A program made the position numbers and the translations under genes. The notes below the pieces were generated by a model. That model saw only the letters and a program-made list of their open reading frames with translations. It made no database searches and was not told where the DNA came from. Below, piece after piece: positions 28,860 to 37,749 of a stretch of DNA of 64,000 bases. Origin of the DNA: Chimaeribacter californicus. GTDB lineage: Bacteria > Pseudomonadota > Gammaproteobacteria > Enterobacterales > Enterobacteriaceae. How positions within the stretch are numbered: the stretch's first letter is position 1; each line of letters opens with the position of its first letter. The stretch is taken from positions 1 through 64,000 of the forward strand of contig NZ_PJZF01000012.1 of assembly GCF_002858675.1 (NCBI RefSeq), written 5' to 3'.

Positions 28860-31022
28860 TCAGTGCGTCAGCACGTAGCCCATAATGCGCTTCCAGCCCT
28901 CCGGCTTTTTCTCCACATACACGCCCTGTAACTCCGGCGAGAAGCCCGGCAGCCGGTTGATGCCCTCTTCCAGCGCCATGAAGTAGCGTTGCACCGCCCC
29001 GCCCCACACTTCGCCCGGCACCACGCAGAGCACGCCCGGCGGGTACGGCAGCGCACCTTCCACCGCCACCCGGCCTTCCGCCTCGCCGATCGGGATAAGC
29101 TCGGCGTTGTCGCGGATGAACTCATTGTGCGCGTCCTGGGTATTCATCCTCACCTGCGGGAAATGCGCCTGGCGGAACATCTCTTTCTGCAACTGTTTCA
29201 CATCAAAGCTGACGTAGAGATCGTGCATCTCCTGGCAGAGCTGGCGCAGGGTGTAGCCCCGGTAACGCGCTTCATTTTTGCGATAGACCGTCGGCAACAC
29301 CTCTTCCAGCAGCGCATCTTCCTGCACATAACGCTCGAAGCGGGCGATCTCCTCCACCAGCTGCACCATCTTGGCATCGCTCTCCGCCGGGGTGAGCAGG
29401 AACAGGATCGAGTTGAGATCGCTCTTCTCCGGCACGATCCCGTTCTCACGCAGGTAGTTGGCAAGGATCGTGGCCGGGATGCCAAAATCGGTGTAGTTGC
29501 CGGTCGCCGCGTCGATGCCCGGCGTGGTCAGCAGCAGTTTGCACGGGTCAACAAAATACTGGTGCTCGGCGTACCCCTCAAACGCGTGCCACGTCTCGCC
29601 CGGCACGAAGTCAAAGAAGCGCCCATCGCTCGCCATCAGGTCGGTGTCATGATCCTGCCAGGGTTTGCCGTCCACCACCGGCGGCACAAAGGGCTGGATC
29701 ATCGAGCAGCGGTTGAGCAGCATTTTACGCGCCTCAATACCGGTTTTGACACACGCCAGCCACATATGGTGGCCGCTGCCGTTGGCATGCATCCGCGCAT
29801 TGACGTCCAGCGCGGCAAACAGCGGGTAGAACGGGCTGGTGGAGGCGTGCAGCATAAAGGCATTATTGAGCTTTTTATGGCTGACGTGGCGCTTCTGCCC
29901 TTTGATATGGTTATCTTTTTTATGGATTTGTGACGTCTGCGAGAACCCGGCCTGCTGCTTGTGCACCGATTGGGTAACGATGATGCCCGGATCGTTCTCA
30001 TCCAGATCCAGCAGCAGCGGCGAGCACTGCTGCATCATCGGGATGAACTGCTCATAACCGACCCACGCCGAGTCAAACAGGATGTAGTCACACAGGTGGC
30101 CGATCTTCTCCACCACCTGGCGGGCGTTATAAATGGTGCCGTCATAGGTGCCGAGCTGGATAATCGCCAGCCGGAACGGGCGCGCCTCCGCGGCACGCTG
30201 CGGGGCAACGCGGGCAATCTCCCGGCGCAGGTAGTCTTCATCAAAGCAGTGCGCATCAATGCCGCCGATAAAGCCGAACGGGTTGCGCGCCGTCTCCAGG
30301 TAGACCGGCGTCGCCCCGGCCTGGATCAGCGCGCCGTGGTGGTTGGACTTATGGTTGTTGCGGTCAAACAGCACCAGATCGCCGCGCGTCAGCAGGGCGT
30401 TACACACCACTTTATTGGCGGCAGAGGTGCCGTTCAGCACGAAATAGGTTTTGTCGGCGCTGAAGACTTTCGCCGCGTGCTTCTGCGCATCTTTGGCACT
30501 GCCTTCGTGGATCAGCAAATCGCCCAGCTTCACATCCGCGTTGCACATGTCAGAACGGAAAACATTTTCCCCGAAGAACTCATAGAACTGGCGACCGGCC
30601 GGGTGGCGGCGGAAGAACTCACCGCCCTGGTGGCCGGGGCAGGCAAAGGTCGAGTTCTGCATCTCAACATACTTTTTCAGCGTGTCGAAAAACGGCGGGA
30701 ACAGCGCAGCCTCGTAGGCAGCGGCGGCGGCTTCCAGCTGTGCGCCATAGAACGCCTGGTTGGCATCCGACAGGGAGATAACGCCCTTCAGCTGCGGCAG
30801 GTAGTCCGGCGAAATCGCCTCATCCCCGCTTATCGCCACAAAAGCCGGGATGGCAAAGCCGGTCTGCTGCACCGCATCCAGCCGGCCGGCGCGCAGATCC
30901 TGCGCCGAGACCACGATGGCGGCCACCTCGGTGTAGTCAGCGGACTCTAACCCGATGACATCACGCGGGGTATCGAGGCGGGGGGCTACGTCAGCACTTG
31001 CTGCTATTTTCAATGATTTCAT
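28860..31022 (-). CDS. speC: Ornithine decarboxylase
   Basis: A 720-residue fold-I PLP decarboxylase forming putrescine. The PLP lysine is in TQSVHKQQAGFSQTSQIHKK; CPGHQGGEFF and VLNGTSAANKVV are also conserved. The start at 31022 gives MKSLKIAASADV as in E. coli SpeC (711 residues); two extra upstream codons are possible. The position beside mltC and tRNA-Phe, and the absence of a linked putrescine antiporter gene, favour biosynthetic SpeC over inducible SpeF. With speA/speB this completes both putrescine routes in one window. Confidence 0.95.
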   Translation of the reverse strand: MKSLKIAASADVAPRLDTPRDVIGLESADYTEVAAIVVSAQDLRAGRLDAVQQTGFAIPAFVAISGDEAISPDYLPQLKGVISLSDANQAFYGAQLEAAAAAYEAALFPPFFDTLKKYVEMQNSTFACPGHQGGEFFRRHPAGRQFYEFFGENVFRSDMCNADVKLGDLLIHEGSAKDAQKHAAKVFSADKTYFVLNGTSAANKVVCNALLTRGDLVLFDRNNHKSNHHGALIQAGATPVYLETARNPFGFIGGIDAHCFDEDYLRREIARVAPQRAAEARPFRLAIIQLGTYDGTIYNARQVVEKIGHLCDYILFDSAWVGYEQFIPMMQQCSPLLLDLDENDPGIIVTQSVHKQQAGFSQTSQIHKKDNHIKGQKRHVSHKKLNNAFMLHASTSPFYPLFAALDVNARMHANGSGHHMWLACVKTGIEARKMLLNRCSMIQPFVPPVVDGKPWQDHDTDLMASDGRFFDFVPGETWHAFEGYAEHQYFVDPCKLLLTTPGIDAATGNYTDFGIPATILANYLRENGIVPEKSDLNSILFLLTPAESDAKMVQLVEEIARFERYVQEDALLEEVLPTVYRKNEARYRGYTLRQLCQEMHDLYVSFDVKQLQKEMFRQAHFPQVRMNTQDAHNEFIRDNAELIPIGEAEGRVAVEGALPYPPGVLCVVPGEVWGGAVQRYFMALEEGINRLPGFSPELQGVYVEKKPEGWKRIMGYVLTH

Positions 31023-31588
31023 CTGCAACTCTCAAACGGTTAAGGATGAGGGGGTGCCACACTGGCACGGCAATAGGACAAGGCAAATACGCCCTCTCCC
31101 GGCAAAGTGATATCGGTATCGGTGACAACGGCTTACCGTCAACCGGGGCAACGCACCGGGCACAGGCAGTAAACTGGGATCGGCACCGTCGATAGACATC
31201 AGTAAAACCAGAGGCGCACTCTGTTTTTAATCATGCCCAACAGCCGGTACAGGGGGGTAACTTCACCGCATGGTGACGTCGGAGATAACGCTGGAAAGGA
31301 TCGAACAGGAAAGACGAGCCGGGCGCAGCCGGGCAGGCATCAAAGGGGCGGCGATAAGCGCCGCGCGGCAGCACCGGAAGGTGCGATGGGATAAGCCTGT
31401 CATGCCGCAACCCTCATAAGCTGTCGCGTAAAACGGAAGTCAAAATTTGCGCAATCATGGCATTTTTTCTGAGGCGCATCAAGCCACAATTCCGGTGGCC
31501 AACCCACGCCCGGCGCGGTGCCGTCCGCCCTGCCCGGCGCTTTTTGATGTAAAAATCAACGCTTGAACCACAAACCGGGAAAAAGCCG
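31023..31588. other. speC to tRNA-Phe intergenic region
   Basis: About 570 bases without a recognisable gene. It should hold the speC promoter. A 65-codon plus-strand ORF at 30998-31195 overlaps the speC start and has no recognised family. I see no terminator or operator here that I can name. Confidence 0.4.
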
Positions 31589-31617
31589 TTGACGCTTCCC
31601 GGCCAATACGGTTTAAT
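31589..31617 (+). promoter_or_regulatory. tRNA-Phe promoter
   Basis: TTGACG, a 17-base spacer and TTTAAT, followed by a GC-rich discriminator GCGCCCC, the pattern of a stringently controlled stable-RNA promoter. It ends 10 bases before the tRNA. Confidence 0.8.
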
Positions 31618-31627
31618 GCGCCCCGTT

Positions 31628-31703
31628 GCCCGGATAGCTCAGTCGGTAGAGCAGGGGATTGAAAATCCCCGTGTCCTTGGTTCGATTCCGAGTCCGGGCA
31701 CCA
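31628..31703 (+). tRNA. tRNA-Phe (GAA)
   Basis: A 76-base gene identical in pattern to enterobacterial tRNA-Phe: acceptor GCCCGGA/TCCGGGC, anticodon loop TTGAAAA with GAA, T arm GGTTCGATTCC, and encoded CCA. Its 3' half is the classic integration site of SPI-7-type ICEs. The foreign element starts immediately after it, so the 3' part is the presumed attL core. The matching direct repeat would be at the other end of the element, outside the window. Confidence 0.98.
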
Positions 31704-31924
31704 TCATTCAGAGCCTGTTGGTTAAGATTTACGGGATGTAAATCCAGACCGGCAAGAGATGGGCCAGAGGAAGCAACGATAGGTATCATTACCTGATTGT
31801 CAGAAAATTTGGCTCTTGAAGAACCCACCTGCTCTAACAGGTGGGTTTTTCGCGTGCGATATTTGCAGCTTTGTCTACAAATGTCAAACTCTGTCAGGCA
31901 GTACCCTGCTTTGTTATCAGTTGG
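31704..31924. other. ICE left end next to the attachment site
   Basis: About 220 bases between the tRNA 3' end and the integrase stop. No gene is evident. It contains a terminator and presumably the recombinase arm-binding sites. Confidence 0.5.
31822..31850 (+). terminator. Plus-strand terminator after tRNA-Phe
   Basis: AACCCACCTG/CAGGTGGGTT with a six-base loop and a T-run on the plus strand only. It may end the tRNA transcript and shield the element from it. Confidence 0.85.
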
Positions 31925-32875
31925 TTACATCAACTCCTGCTCTAAAATCTCGCGCAGTGCATCTACATCCTCATCAATATATTCCATTGTCGACATGATA
32001 CTGACATGCCCCAGTAGCCGTTTGACCGCCTGTATATTCCGGTCAGGGGATTTCATCATGTGGGTGGCAACCGTATGCCGGAAACGGTGCGGACTGACCG
32101 GGAAGCGGCAGTCTTTAGATAAGCGCCGGAAGAAAGCCCGCAGCGGATAGATGCTCATCGCGCTTTTTCTTCGCCGTACATCAAACCGGGCAACATCAAA
32201 AAGAGGATCGGTCAGTTCAGCACCGGCCTCCAGAGAACGGGTCACCAGTTCGTGCAGCCGTGGATATAACGCCCTGATAACCGGCACCCGATGCTCACAA
32301 TGGTTTTTTGCTCCCTCAGTACGGAGATCAACCCACCGCTCTTCAAGATTGACGTCCCCAACACGTATATGTTGCAACTGGTTCTGCCGGATAGCGGTGT
32401 AGCGCAACATATCCAGGACGGTCATCCAGAACCACGCCGGGTAGAGCGCACACTTTGAACTTCTTCTGTGCGACTGAGCCAGCTGTTGCTCTTGCTCGTA
32501 GTATTGCTGCATCAACAGGTAGATTGCCTCTATCTGGCCTTTGGTCAGCGTTTTCTTTTTCTTCTTTCCTGCCCGTACCACGACCCCATTAAAGGGATTT
32601 TTCTTGTGAGTTAATACGCCTTCGTTTATGCCGAAATTAAAAATCGCTCGCATATGGGCCACCTTATTATTCCAGGTGCGAGCCTCGAGCCGTTGCCCGG
32701 TCAATACCTCTCTGCGCCAGGCCAGCACCGTCTGGCTATCTACCTCCCACGGCTGTTTTTTCATGTCCTTTATAAAGGATTTGACGACTTTTCGATAACT
32801 CCATTGTGTGGCAGGCCGCAGCAGCTTGACGTGAAAATAGTGATCCAGTAAATCATCAAACGTTATATTCTCCAT
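31925..32875 (-). CDS. ICE tyrosine recombinase (integrase)
   Basis: A 316-residue tyrosine recombinase that should integrate and excise the ICE at tRNA-Phe. N-terminal SAM-like core-binding domain (about 1-105); catalytic domain with Arg in YTAIRQNQLQHI, HRFRH box (SPHRFRHTVATHM), LLGHVS and the Tyr in TMEYID. It is the gene nearest to the attachment site. It begins one base after the stop of the relaxase gene, in the same direction, so the two are probably co-transcribed. Start follows GGGAAGGGGAT. Confidence 0.95.
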   Translation of the reverse strand: MENITFDDLLDHYFHVKLLRPATQWSYRKVVKSFIKDMKKQPWEVDSQTVLAWRREVLTGQRLEARTWNNKVAHMRAIFNFGINEGVLTHKKNPFNGVVVRAGKKKKKTLTKGQIEAIYLLMQQYYEQEQQLAQSHRRSSKCALYPAWFWMTVLDMLRYTAIRQNQLQHIRVGDVNLEERWVDLRTEGAKNHCEHRVPVIRALYPRLHELVTRSLEAGAELTDPLFDVARFDVRRRKSAMSIYPLRAFFRRLSKDCRFPVSPHRFRHTVATHMMKSPDRNIQAVKRLLGHVSIMSTMEYIDEDVDALREILEQELM

Positions 32876-32876
32876 A

Positions 32877-34238
32877 CTATCCCCTTCCCTGGTGAATTAT
32901 TAACAATGGATTCTCTTTAGGAACATGTGTGCTCTTATAAACTTTATTCACTAAAATGAGATAGCCATTCAGCTTTTTAAATCGCCCTTCTCTCTGCTCG
33001 TTTTCATAGAGATGGCCGGTATAGAGCGCCTTCTCATCCTGCCGGTGATGCCCCAACCGCTCAAACGCTTTTTGTAGTGTTGATTTGCTGACATCTGTTA
33101 CCCCACTATCTGATAAGTATTGGTGAAATACCTTGGGTGTCTGGATAAATACAAACCCGGCGATAAGATGGACGTATGATTGCGATGTATTCACTGTTAT
33201 TTTCCCTGTTTCACAGCCTTCAGTGAGCCATTGCCAAAACGCTTCTCCCATTTCACGATTCGAAGAAGAATGCTTTGTTTCTGCTGAAGCATCAGTGTTG
33301 GTGTTATAACCCAACACGGACAATAATCCTTCGGTATCATCTTCTGATGGCTCCAGGGAAAGAGTGTTGACGTCCGTTATATTTTCTTCTGAAACCTTAG
33401 CTATATCGCCATTTTCTAAAGGCTCGATGTGTGATATTTCCTGAGAAACCGGGGATTCGATCAAAATATCGTCAACAATATTCTGAGGATGAGATGAGTG
33501 CTGTGTTTCGACCTCGCCCCTCGCCACCTGCACCGCCTCTGAGATAATGGCATTCACTACTCCTGACTGCGTGTGAAAGCCTGTCAGGTAAGTTGATAAT
33601 GTTTTAATTGCATCAGGCCAGGTACTTAACCAGGTAATCGCCGCTTCCGGGAGGATCTGCCAGGCAAGCATGGCGGCAAAACTTTGCACTCTCTCTGGAG
33701 AGGTTTCCGGAACAAAGCGGAAGCGATAGGGTTCGGCAGGCGGCTCCCGCAGGGGTACCCAACATTTCCCATTTGCCAACTCGACCTCCAGATGGCAGAG
33801 GTGTGCCAATGAAGACAACATGGCAGCATACACCACGACCGCGTTCCAGGCTGCGCTTTGCTCCGCCTGTTCTTCCGGTGGCGCACCCACAGGCAACATA
33901 TAACTTTTCGATAACCGGATGGCATACGCGGTGGACTCCAGCATGTAATCTGCCATACCTCCCAATCCGGCATGATGACCGGATTCAGACAAAGGGAACT
34001 GTTGCATCAGAGTGATACAGCGCTCCAAAGGAACCAGGTAGAACTGGTGATACATCTCTTTAGGCAGGGATGAGTAATCCCATAGCGTCTGAAGCCATTG
34101 CTGACGTTTGACGGGGGCAAGCAGCTCTGCCGGTGTCAACGGAAGGTGATAGCCGGGAGGTGCGATCTGAGTATTGGCAACGGAGATATCGACTACCGTG
34201 AGGCGCTCACGGCCCAGACGAAGAAGGCGTTTTAACAT
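32877..34238 (-). CDS. MobH-family relaxase (TraI-like)
   Basis: A 453-residue protein resembling the relaxases of SPI-7/PFGI-1 ICEs. The N-terminal TraI_2-type part contains the HD-like region SGHHAGLGGMADYMLES (His88/His89) and a second helical stretch WNAVVVYAAMLSSLAHLCHL. A low-complexity acidic region (about 260-330) separates it from a C-terminal winged-helix-like domain (STLQKAFERLGHHRQDEKAL). Relatives I know of are often longer, so this may be a compact form. It would nick oriT and lead the strand into the recipient. Confidence 0.82.
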   Translation of the reverse strand: MLKRLLRLGRERLTVVDISVANTQIAPPGYHLPLTPAELLAPVKRQQWLQTLWDYSSLPKEMYHQFYLVPLERCITLMQQFPLSESGHHAGLGGMADYMLESTAYAIRLSKSYMLPVGAPPEEQAEQSAAWNAVVVYAAMLSSLAHLCHLEVELANGKCWVPLREPPAEPYRFRFVPETSPERVQSFAAMLAWQILPEAAITWLSTWPDAIKTLSTYLTGFHTQSGVVNAIISEAVQVARGEVETQHSSHPQNIVDDILIESPVSQEISHIEPLENGDIAKVSEENITDVNTLSLEPSEDDTEGLLSVLGYNTNTDASAETKHSSSNREMGEAFWQWLTEGCETGKITVNTSQSYVHLIAGFVFIQTPKVFHQYLSDSGVTDVSKSTLQKAFERLGHHRQDEKALYTGHLYENEQREGRFKKLNGYLILVNKVYKSTHVPKENPLLIIHQGRG

Positions 34239-34451
34239 AGCGGGAACCTGTCAGGTGACAAATTCAGCTACTGTAAGTCCCTATGGGATGGCTACAACGA
34301 ATAACTCTAAATCCATCAAAATAATTCCCTAAACTTAAACTATTACTCATTATCTTTTTATAGCGTATCCAAATCATTCCTTTTAAGATGATAGTTCTTA
34401 TACTTTCTCACCTTAAAACCATCAAAAAACTAGAATTTTCAAGGGACATAT
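34239..34451. promoter_or_regulatory. Divergent region relaxase / DUF4062 gene
   Basis: About 210 AT-rich bases between divergent starts, marking the change from ICE backbone to an AT-rich cargo gene. It must hold the promoters of both. No operator identified. Confidence 0.4.
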
Positions 34452-35429
34452 ATGGATAAGAGATATCAGGTTTTTGTCAGCTCAACCTTTACTGATTTAC
34501 AAGATGAACGTAAAAGCGTCATTCAGACGCTTATGGAGATGGATTGCATTCCCGCTGGAATGGAGCTATTTCCAGCAATTGATGAGGAGCAATGGGAATT
34601 TATAAAAAGAATTATAGATGATTGTGATTATTACCTTCTTATCATTGGTGGACGTTATGGCTCAATGGCAGAGGATGGTCTAAGTTATACAGAAAAAGAA
34701 TTTGATTATGCAGTATCAAAAGGGATGAGAGTGGTTGTTTTAATTCATGAAAACCCCAGTGAATTGCCTATTGCAAAATCAGACATCAATCCAGAGATAC
34801 GAGAAAAACTTTCTAGATTTATAGAAAAAGCATCCAGTGGCAGGCTTCGTAAAACCTGGTCTACAGTTCAAGATTTGCCAGGACTAGTGGCATTAAGCAT
34901 GACTAGAACAATCAAAGCCTACCCTGCTGTTGGTTGGGTTAGAGCTGATAAAATAAGTAATGAATCGGCTTTGAGCGAGTTAAATGAATTAAGGAAAACA
35001 AATGAAGAATTACAGAAAAAAATTGCTTTATATGAGAACCCTATCGACTTCATTGAACCTGAAAACTTGGCAGGGTTAGAATATAACTTCAACCTCTCAT
35101 ATCAAACTTTCGAGTATGATGCAATTTATGAAAGAAACGTCACTAATAACAGGACAATACTGATAAGCCTAGAGCGAATTTTCTTTTTAATATCCCCTTT
35201 CATTATTGAAGAAGCTAGAGAAAATACAATTATAGACATTCTCAAAACTGAGATTGACAAATCATCAAATTCAGTATTTGAATATATTTACTTAGACACG
35301 CAGGATATTAAAACAATATATCTAAACTTCAAAGCATTAAATCTTATCTCTCATAATACACCTCTTTGGAAGTTGACTCCTCGGGGCGTAAAACTAATGA
35401 TGGAATTACGTTCAATTAAAAAACAATAA
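34452..35429 (+). CDS. DUF4062 domain protein, possible defence gene
   Basis: A 325-residue protein whose N-terminal ~110 residues are a DUF4062 domain: [17 protein letters not shown], a TIR-like alpha/beta start, then [13 protein letters not shown] and the [14 protein letters not shown] motif. Residues about 176-202 form a short coiled coil ([20 protein letters not shown]). The C-terminal ~120 residues look like a winged helix ([20 protein letters not shown]). DUF4062 occurs at the N-terminus of STAND-type and other signalling proteins and in defence islands; here there is no NTPase. Coding sequence is much more AT-rich than neighbours, suggesting recent gain. Function is inference. Confidence 0.8.
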   Translation: MDKRYQVFVSSTFTDLQDERKSVIQTLMEMDCIPAGMELFPAIDEEQWEFIKRIIDDCDYYLLIIGGRYGSMAEDGLSYTEKEFDYAVSKGMRVVVLIHENPSELPIAKSDINPEIREKLSRFIEKASSGRLRKTWSTVQDLPGLVALSMTRTIKAYPAVGWVRADKISNESALSELNELRKTNEELQKKIALYENPIDFIEPENLAGLEYNFNLSYQTFEYDAIYERNVTNNRTILISLERIFFLISPFIIEEARENTIIDILKTEIDKSSNSVFEYIYLDTQDIKTIYLNFKALNLISHNTPLWKLTPRGVKLMMELRSIKKQ

Positions 35430-35445
35430 AATGCATTTCTTATGA

Positions 35446-35480
35446 CCAATCCTCAGAGAGAATATTTCTCTGAGGATTGG
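35446..35480. terminator. Perfect 14-bp inverted repeat between convergent genes
   Basis: CCAATCCTCAGAGA pairs with TCTCTGAGGATTGG across a seven-base loop. No T-run follows on either side, so it is only a possible terminator. Confidence 0.5.
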
Positions 35481-35512
35481 TAAGTTATGACATCAAATTA
35501 AGTAAAGATAGC

Positions 35513-36454
35513 TCACGCCGCAGCCAGCGCCTGCTCACGTAACACCAGATACTCAAACGCCTCCCGGGCAAAACGTGCCGCCCGGAATACCGCCCGGTTA
35601 TCTTCCTTCAACACACGCAGCCAGGATGCGATATAGCTGTCATGTTGCACGTCGCCCTGAATGCCCAGTTCAGCACACAGGAAAGCAGCCCCCATTTCAG
35701 CGACCAGCTCCTCGAATCCATAAACAGGGTCGCCAAAGGTATGCGATGTTGATGTAATGCCTTCACGGGCCAGCCGTGATGCATGGCCGGTAGAATGCAC
35801 CAGCTCATGCAGCAATGTACTGTAGTAGTCAGCCGGCTGGGTAAATTGCCCGGCTTCCGGCATGGTAATTTGATCTAAACCTGGGCTGTAAAACGCCCGG
35901 TTCTGATACCGATGGATAACCGGCACACCACTGCAAGCAACCAATTGCTCGGCCCTTGCCACTCGCTCTATTTCGGTCGTGACCGGCAAAACAGGGGAAA
36001 GGTGTTCCGGTAAGTTTTCGCACTGCTCAACGTTGAACAGATGGAAACTGGTCATAAAGTTGTGGCGCGATATTACTGCGTCACCGTTCTCATCAACGAC
36101 AGGTCGTCCCTGGTCATCAGTAGCTGGCTTTTGAAAAGGTTTATACAACGTCACCAATGACGATTTTTCACCTTTCCGGACGTTGCCGCCGGCATCCTGT
36201 GCCTGCTTGAACGTCAGCCAGCGTGAAGAGCGAAAGCCCTTCTCTTCCATGTCGATCCACAACAGCATGACGTTAATCCCGCTGTATGACCGCCCGGTTA
36301 CCGCATTGGCCGGCAAGCCTGGATTAAGCCCGCGCTCTGATGTCCAGGGCTTACGCCAGGGAGATGTCCCTTTCTCCAGGGCTTTGATGATTTTGTCCGT
36401 CACTGTCTGAAACAGATCCGTGGACGCTTTACGTGAAGTTGATTTCTTAGTCAT
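35513..36454 (-). CDS. ArdC-like antirestriction protein with zincin domain
   Basis: A 313-residue protein with an N-terminal ArdC-type single-stranded-DNA-binding domain (FQTVTDKIIKALEKGTSPWR…GRSYSGINVMLLW) and a C-terminal metallopeptidase domain with LLHELVHSTGH (about 218-228) and the downstream Glu in YGFEELVAEMGAAFL. Such proteins enter or act early in recipients and protect the incoming strand from restriction. It is preceded by a hairpin/U-tract leader like three neighbouring genes. Confidence 0.92.
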   Translation of the reverse strand: MTKKSTSRKASTDLFQTVTDKIIKALEKGTSPWRKPWTSERGLNPGLPANAVTGRSYSGINVMLLWIDMEEKGFRSSRWLTFKQAQDAGGNVRKGEKSSLVTLYKPFQKPATDDQGRPVVDENGDAVISRHNFMTSFHLFNVEQCENLPEHLSPVLPVTTEIERVARAEQLVACSGVPVIHRYQNRAFYSPGLDQITMPEAGQFTQPADYYSTLLHELVHSTGHASRLAREGITSTSHTFGDPVYGFEELVAEMGAAFLCAELGIQGDVQHDSYIASWLRVLKEDNRAVFRAARFAREAFEYLVLREQALAAA

Positions 36455-36470
36455 GGTTAATCCCTATCCA

Positions 36471-36518
36471 TAAAAAACAGGGATTGCTGCCCATGCGGGA
36501 AGTCAATCCCCGCTTGGG
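36471..36518 (-). promoter_or_regulatory. Attenuator-like leader 1 (ArdC-like gene)
   Basis: On the minus strand: terminator form GGGATTG/CAATCCC enclosing CCC-GCAT-GGG, followed by TGTTTTTT. Competing form: CCCAAGCGGG pairs with CCCGCATGGG with one mismatch. The two share bases and exclude each other. Start codon lies 17 bases after the T-run. Confidence 0.7.
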
Positions 36519-36528
36519 TTACTTAAAA

Positions 36529-36915
36529 TCAGTCAATAGCTGCCAGAATGGCGCCTGACTCACTGTGCTCCAGCGCATAATCACGCAATGTGTGGTACGC
36601 GCTGATATCGCTGTCCATCTCTGTGATATTGGCAATATGGCCTAAAGCAAATAACGACAGCGTGATGCCAAAGGCTTCTGCCGTCATCACACCATCATAG
36701 CCATTACCCACAACACAGACCCGATAAGCATGGCGTGCAACAGGTACAAGATAATAGCCGCCGTTTGACAGCATTCGGCCTGCCCATAAACCACCATCAT
36801 AGTCATCGCTTAAACGACCGGCCCAGGATAAAAAAATAGCTTCGCGGGCATAAGCGTCAGGTAGTCTGAATAAAATAGTGCCGACGCTAACTGGCCGCAT
36901 AGTGATAGCTGACAT
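36529..36915 (-). CDS. ArdB/KlcA-type antirestriction protein
   Basis: A 128-residue protein of the ArdB/KlcA family, which inhibits type I restriction in vivo without DNA mimicry. Conserved pattern: AGRLSDDYDGGLWAG, MLSNGGYYLVP, VVGNGYDGVMTAEAFGI and the C-terminal HTLRDYALEHSESGAILAAID (split as LRDYALEHSESGAILAAID). Start at 36915 follows AAGGAAGA; the longer reading runs through the leader hairpin and is rejected. Confidence 0.92.
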   Translation of the reverse strand: MSAITMRPVSVGTILFRLPDAYAREAIFLSWAGRLSDDYDGGLWAGRMLSNGGYYLVPVARHAYRVCVVGNGYDGVMTAEAFGITLSLFALGHIANITEMDSDISAYHTLRDYALEHSESGAILAAID

Positions 36916-36932
36916 CGTATTCTTCCTTAAAT

Positions 36933-36977
36933 TAAAAAAGAGGGAGAACACGCCCGGAGGGTGTTTTCCCTCCGGGT
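36933..36977 (-). promoter_or_regulatory. Attenuator-like leader 2 (ArdB/KlcA gene)
   Basis: Minus strand: terminator form GGGAAAACAC/GTGTTCTCCC, then TCTTTTTT. Competing form: CCCGGAGGG pairs perfectly with CCCTCCGGG (nine pairs, six-base loop) and uses the 5' arm of the terminator. Confidence 0.72.
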
Positions 36978-37009
36978 TAGTCAACATTGATAAGTGGTTT
37001 AAGTAGGTA

Positions 37010-37354
37010 TCAGTTACCGTTCCTGAGCAGCCGTGATGCGCCTTCAGGCAAAACGGCCAGACCGGTGTAATTCAGTTTCCTGCCCAGCCATAGCGCCAGG
37101 ACTAAGAGGTGACGATTCACCCGATTGCGGAAACGGCCGGCCTGAAAGCGCCCGGCTAAAAACAACACCAGACGCTCCGCCCGTAACTGTCCATGAAGCG
37201 ATGCACCTGATAACCATGCATCAACCAGTATTCCGCGAATGTAAGCCAGATTAACGGCCAGCATGATGCAGACGCAAAACAGCACCACCAAGTCGGCCAC
37301 AAACGGCACCAGACGTCGCATGATCCAATCGCGGCAGATAATGATGTGTTCCAT
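37010..37354 (-). CDS. Small membrane protein of the anti-restriction module
   Basis: A 114-residue protein I do not recognise. It has one strong hydrophobic segment, LVPFVADLVVLFCVCIMLAV (about 15-34), followed by a basic, Arg/Leu-rich tail. It starts three bases after the stop of the 37358-37615 gene and has no leader hairpin of its own, so it is probably translated with that gene. Confidence 0.65.
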   Translation of the reverse strand: MEHIIICRDWIMRRLVPFVADLVVLFCVCIMLAVNLAYIRGILVDAWLSGASLHGQLRAERLVLFLAGRFQAGRFRNRVNRHLLVLALWLGRKLNYTGLAVLPEGASRLLRNGN

Positions 37355-37357
37355 TGG

Positions 37358-37615
37358 TTATTCCCCCAACGTCACAACCAGCGCATTGTCACTGTACCTG
37401 GCAATAAATTGCTGGGTACGTTCGGTGAGTTCAGTCAGAGAAAAAGCGACCTGTTGTACCCGACGGGCGGAACGGCTATTCCACGCTTCTTGTGCTGCGT
37501 TGATCAATGCCCGTTGCCGGGTTTCCCATTGGGAAATACCAAAAGGTTCAACGGCACAATCCCAGGCGGAAAGCGTGATCGCGACAGGCAGAGAGGCCAA
37601 AGTATGTGTAGTCAT
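37358..37615 (-). CDS. Hypothetical 85-residue protein
   Basis: Starts MTTHTLASLPVAITLSAWD; no family recognised. The middle is helical and rich in Ala, Arg and Gln (RALINAAQEAWNSRSARRVQ). The start at 37615 follows AAGGAA and lies just after attenuator-like leader 3. A reading from 37687 would translate the leader hairpin and is less likely. Confidence 0.65.
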   Translation of the reverse strand: MTTHTLASLPVAITLSAWDCAVEPFGISQWETRQRALINAAQEAWNSRSARRVQQVAFSLTELTERTQQFIARYSDNALVVTLGE

Positions 37616-37631
37616 CGGTGTATTCCTTGCA

Positions 37632-37678
37632 TAAAAAAGGGAACACCGATCCCATAGGGAAGTGTGTTCCCTTAGGGT
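37632..37678 (-). promoter_or_regulatory. Attenuator-like leader 3
   Basis: Minus strand: terminator form GGGAACAC/GTGTTCCC enclosing CCC-TAT-GGG, followed by TTTTTT. Competing form: CCCTAAGGGAA with TTCCCTATGGG, three outer and six inner pairs around a 2x2 mismatch. Shares the upstream TTACTCACCCT with leader 4. Confidence 0.72.
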
Positions 37679-37749
37679 GAGTAACAACGTAGAGCGCGGG
37701 AGATCCGCTGTTTTGAAAAGGCTATTTCTTGCGGGTTAAAGCAGAGCGA

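Noticed and set aside
30998-31195. 65-codon plus-strand ORF at the speC start
   Set aside because: Overlaps the speC 5' end, no family, no clear ribosome-binding site.
37358-37687. Longer readings of the module genes through the leaders (conserved-looking SLWD…FY segments)
   Set aside because: The resemblance comes from the conserved leader hairpin and T-run; good ribosome-binding sites lie after the leader, and the ArdC leader has stops in that frame.
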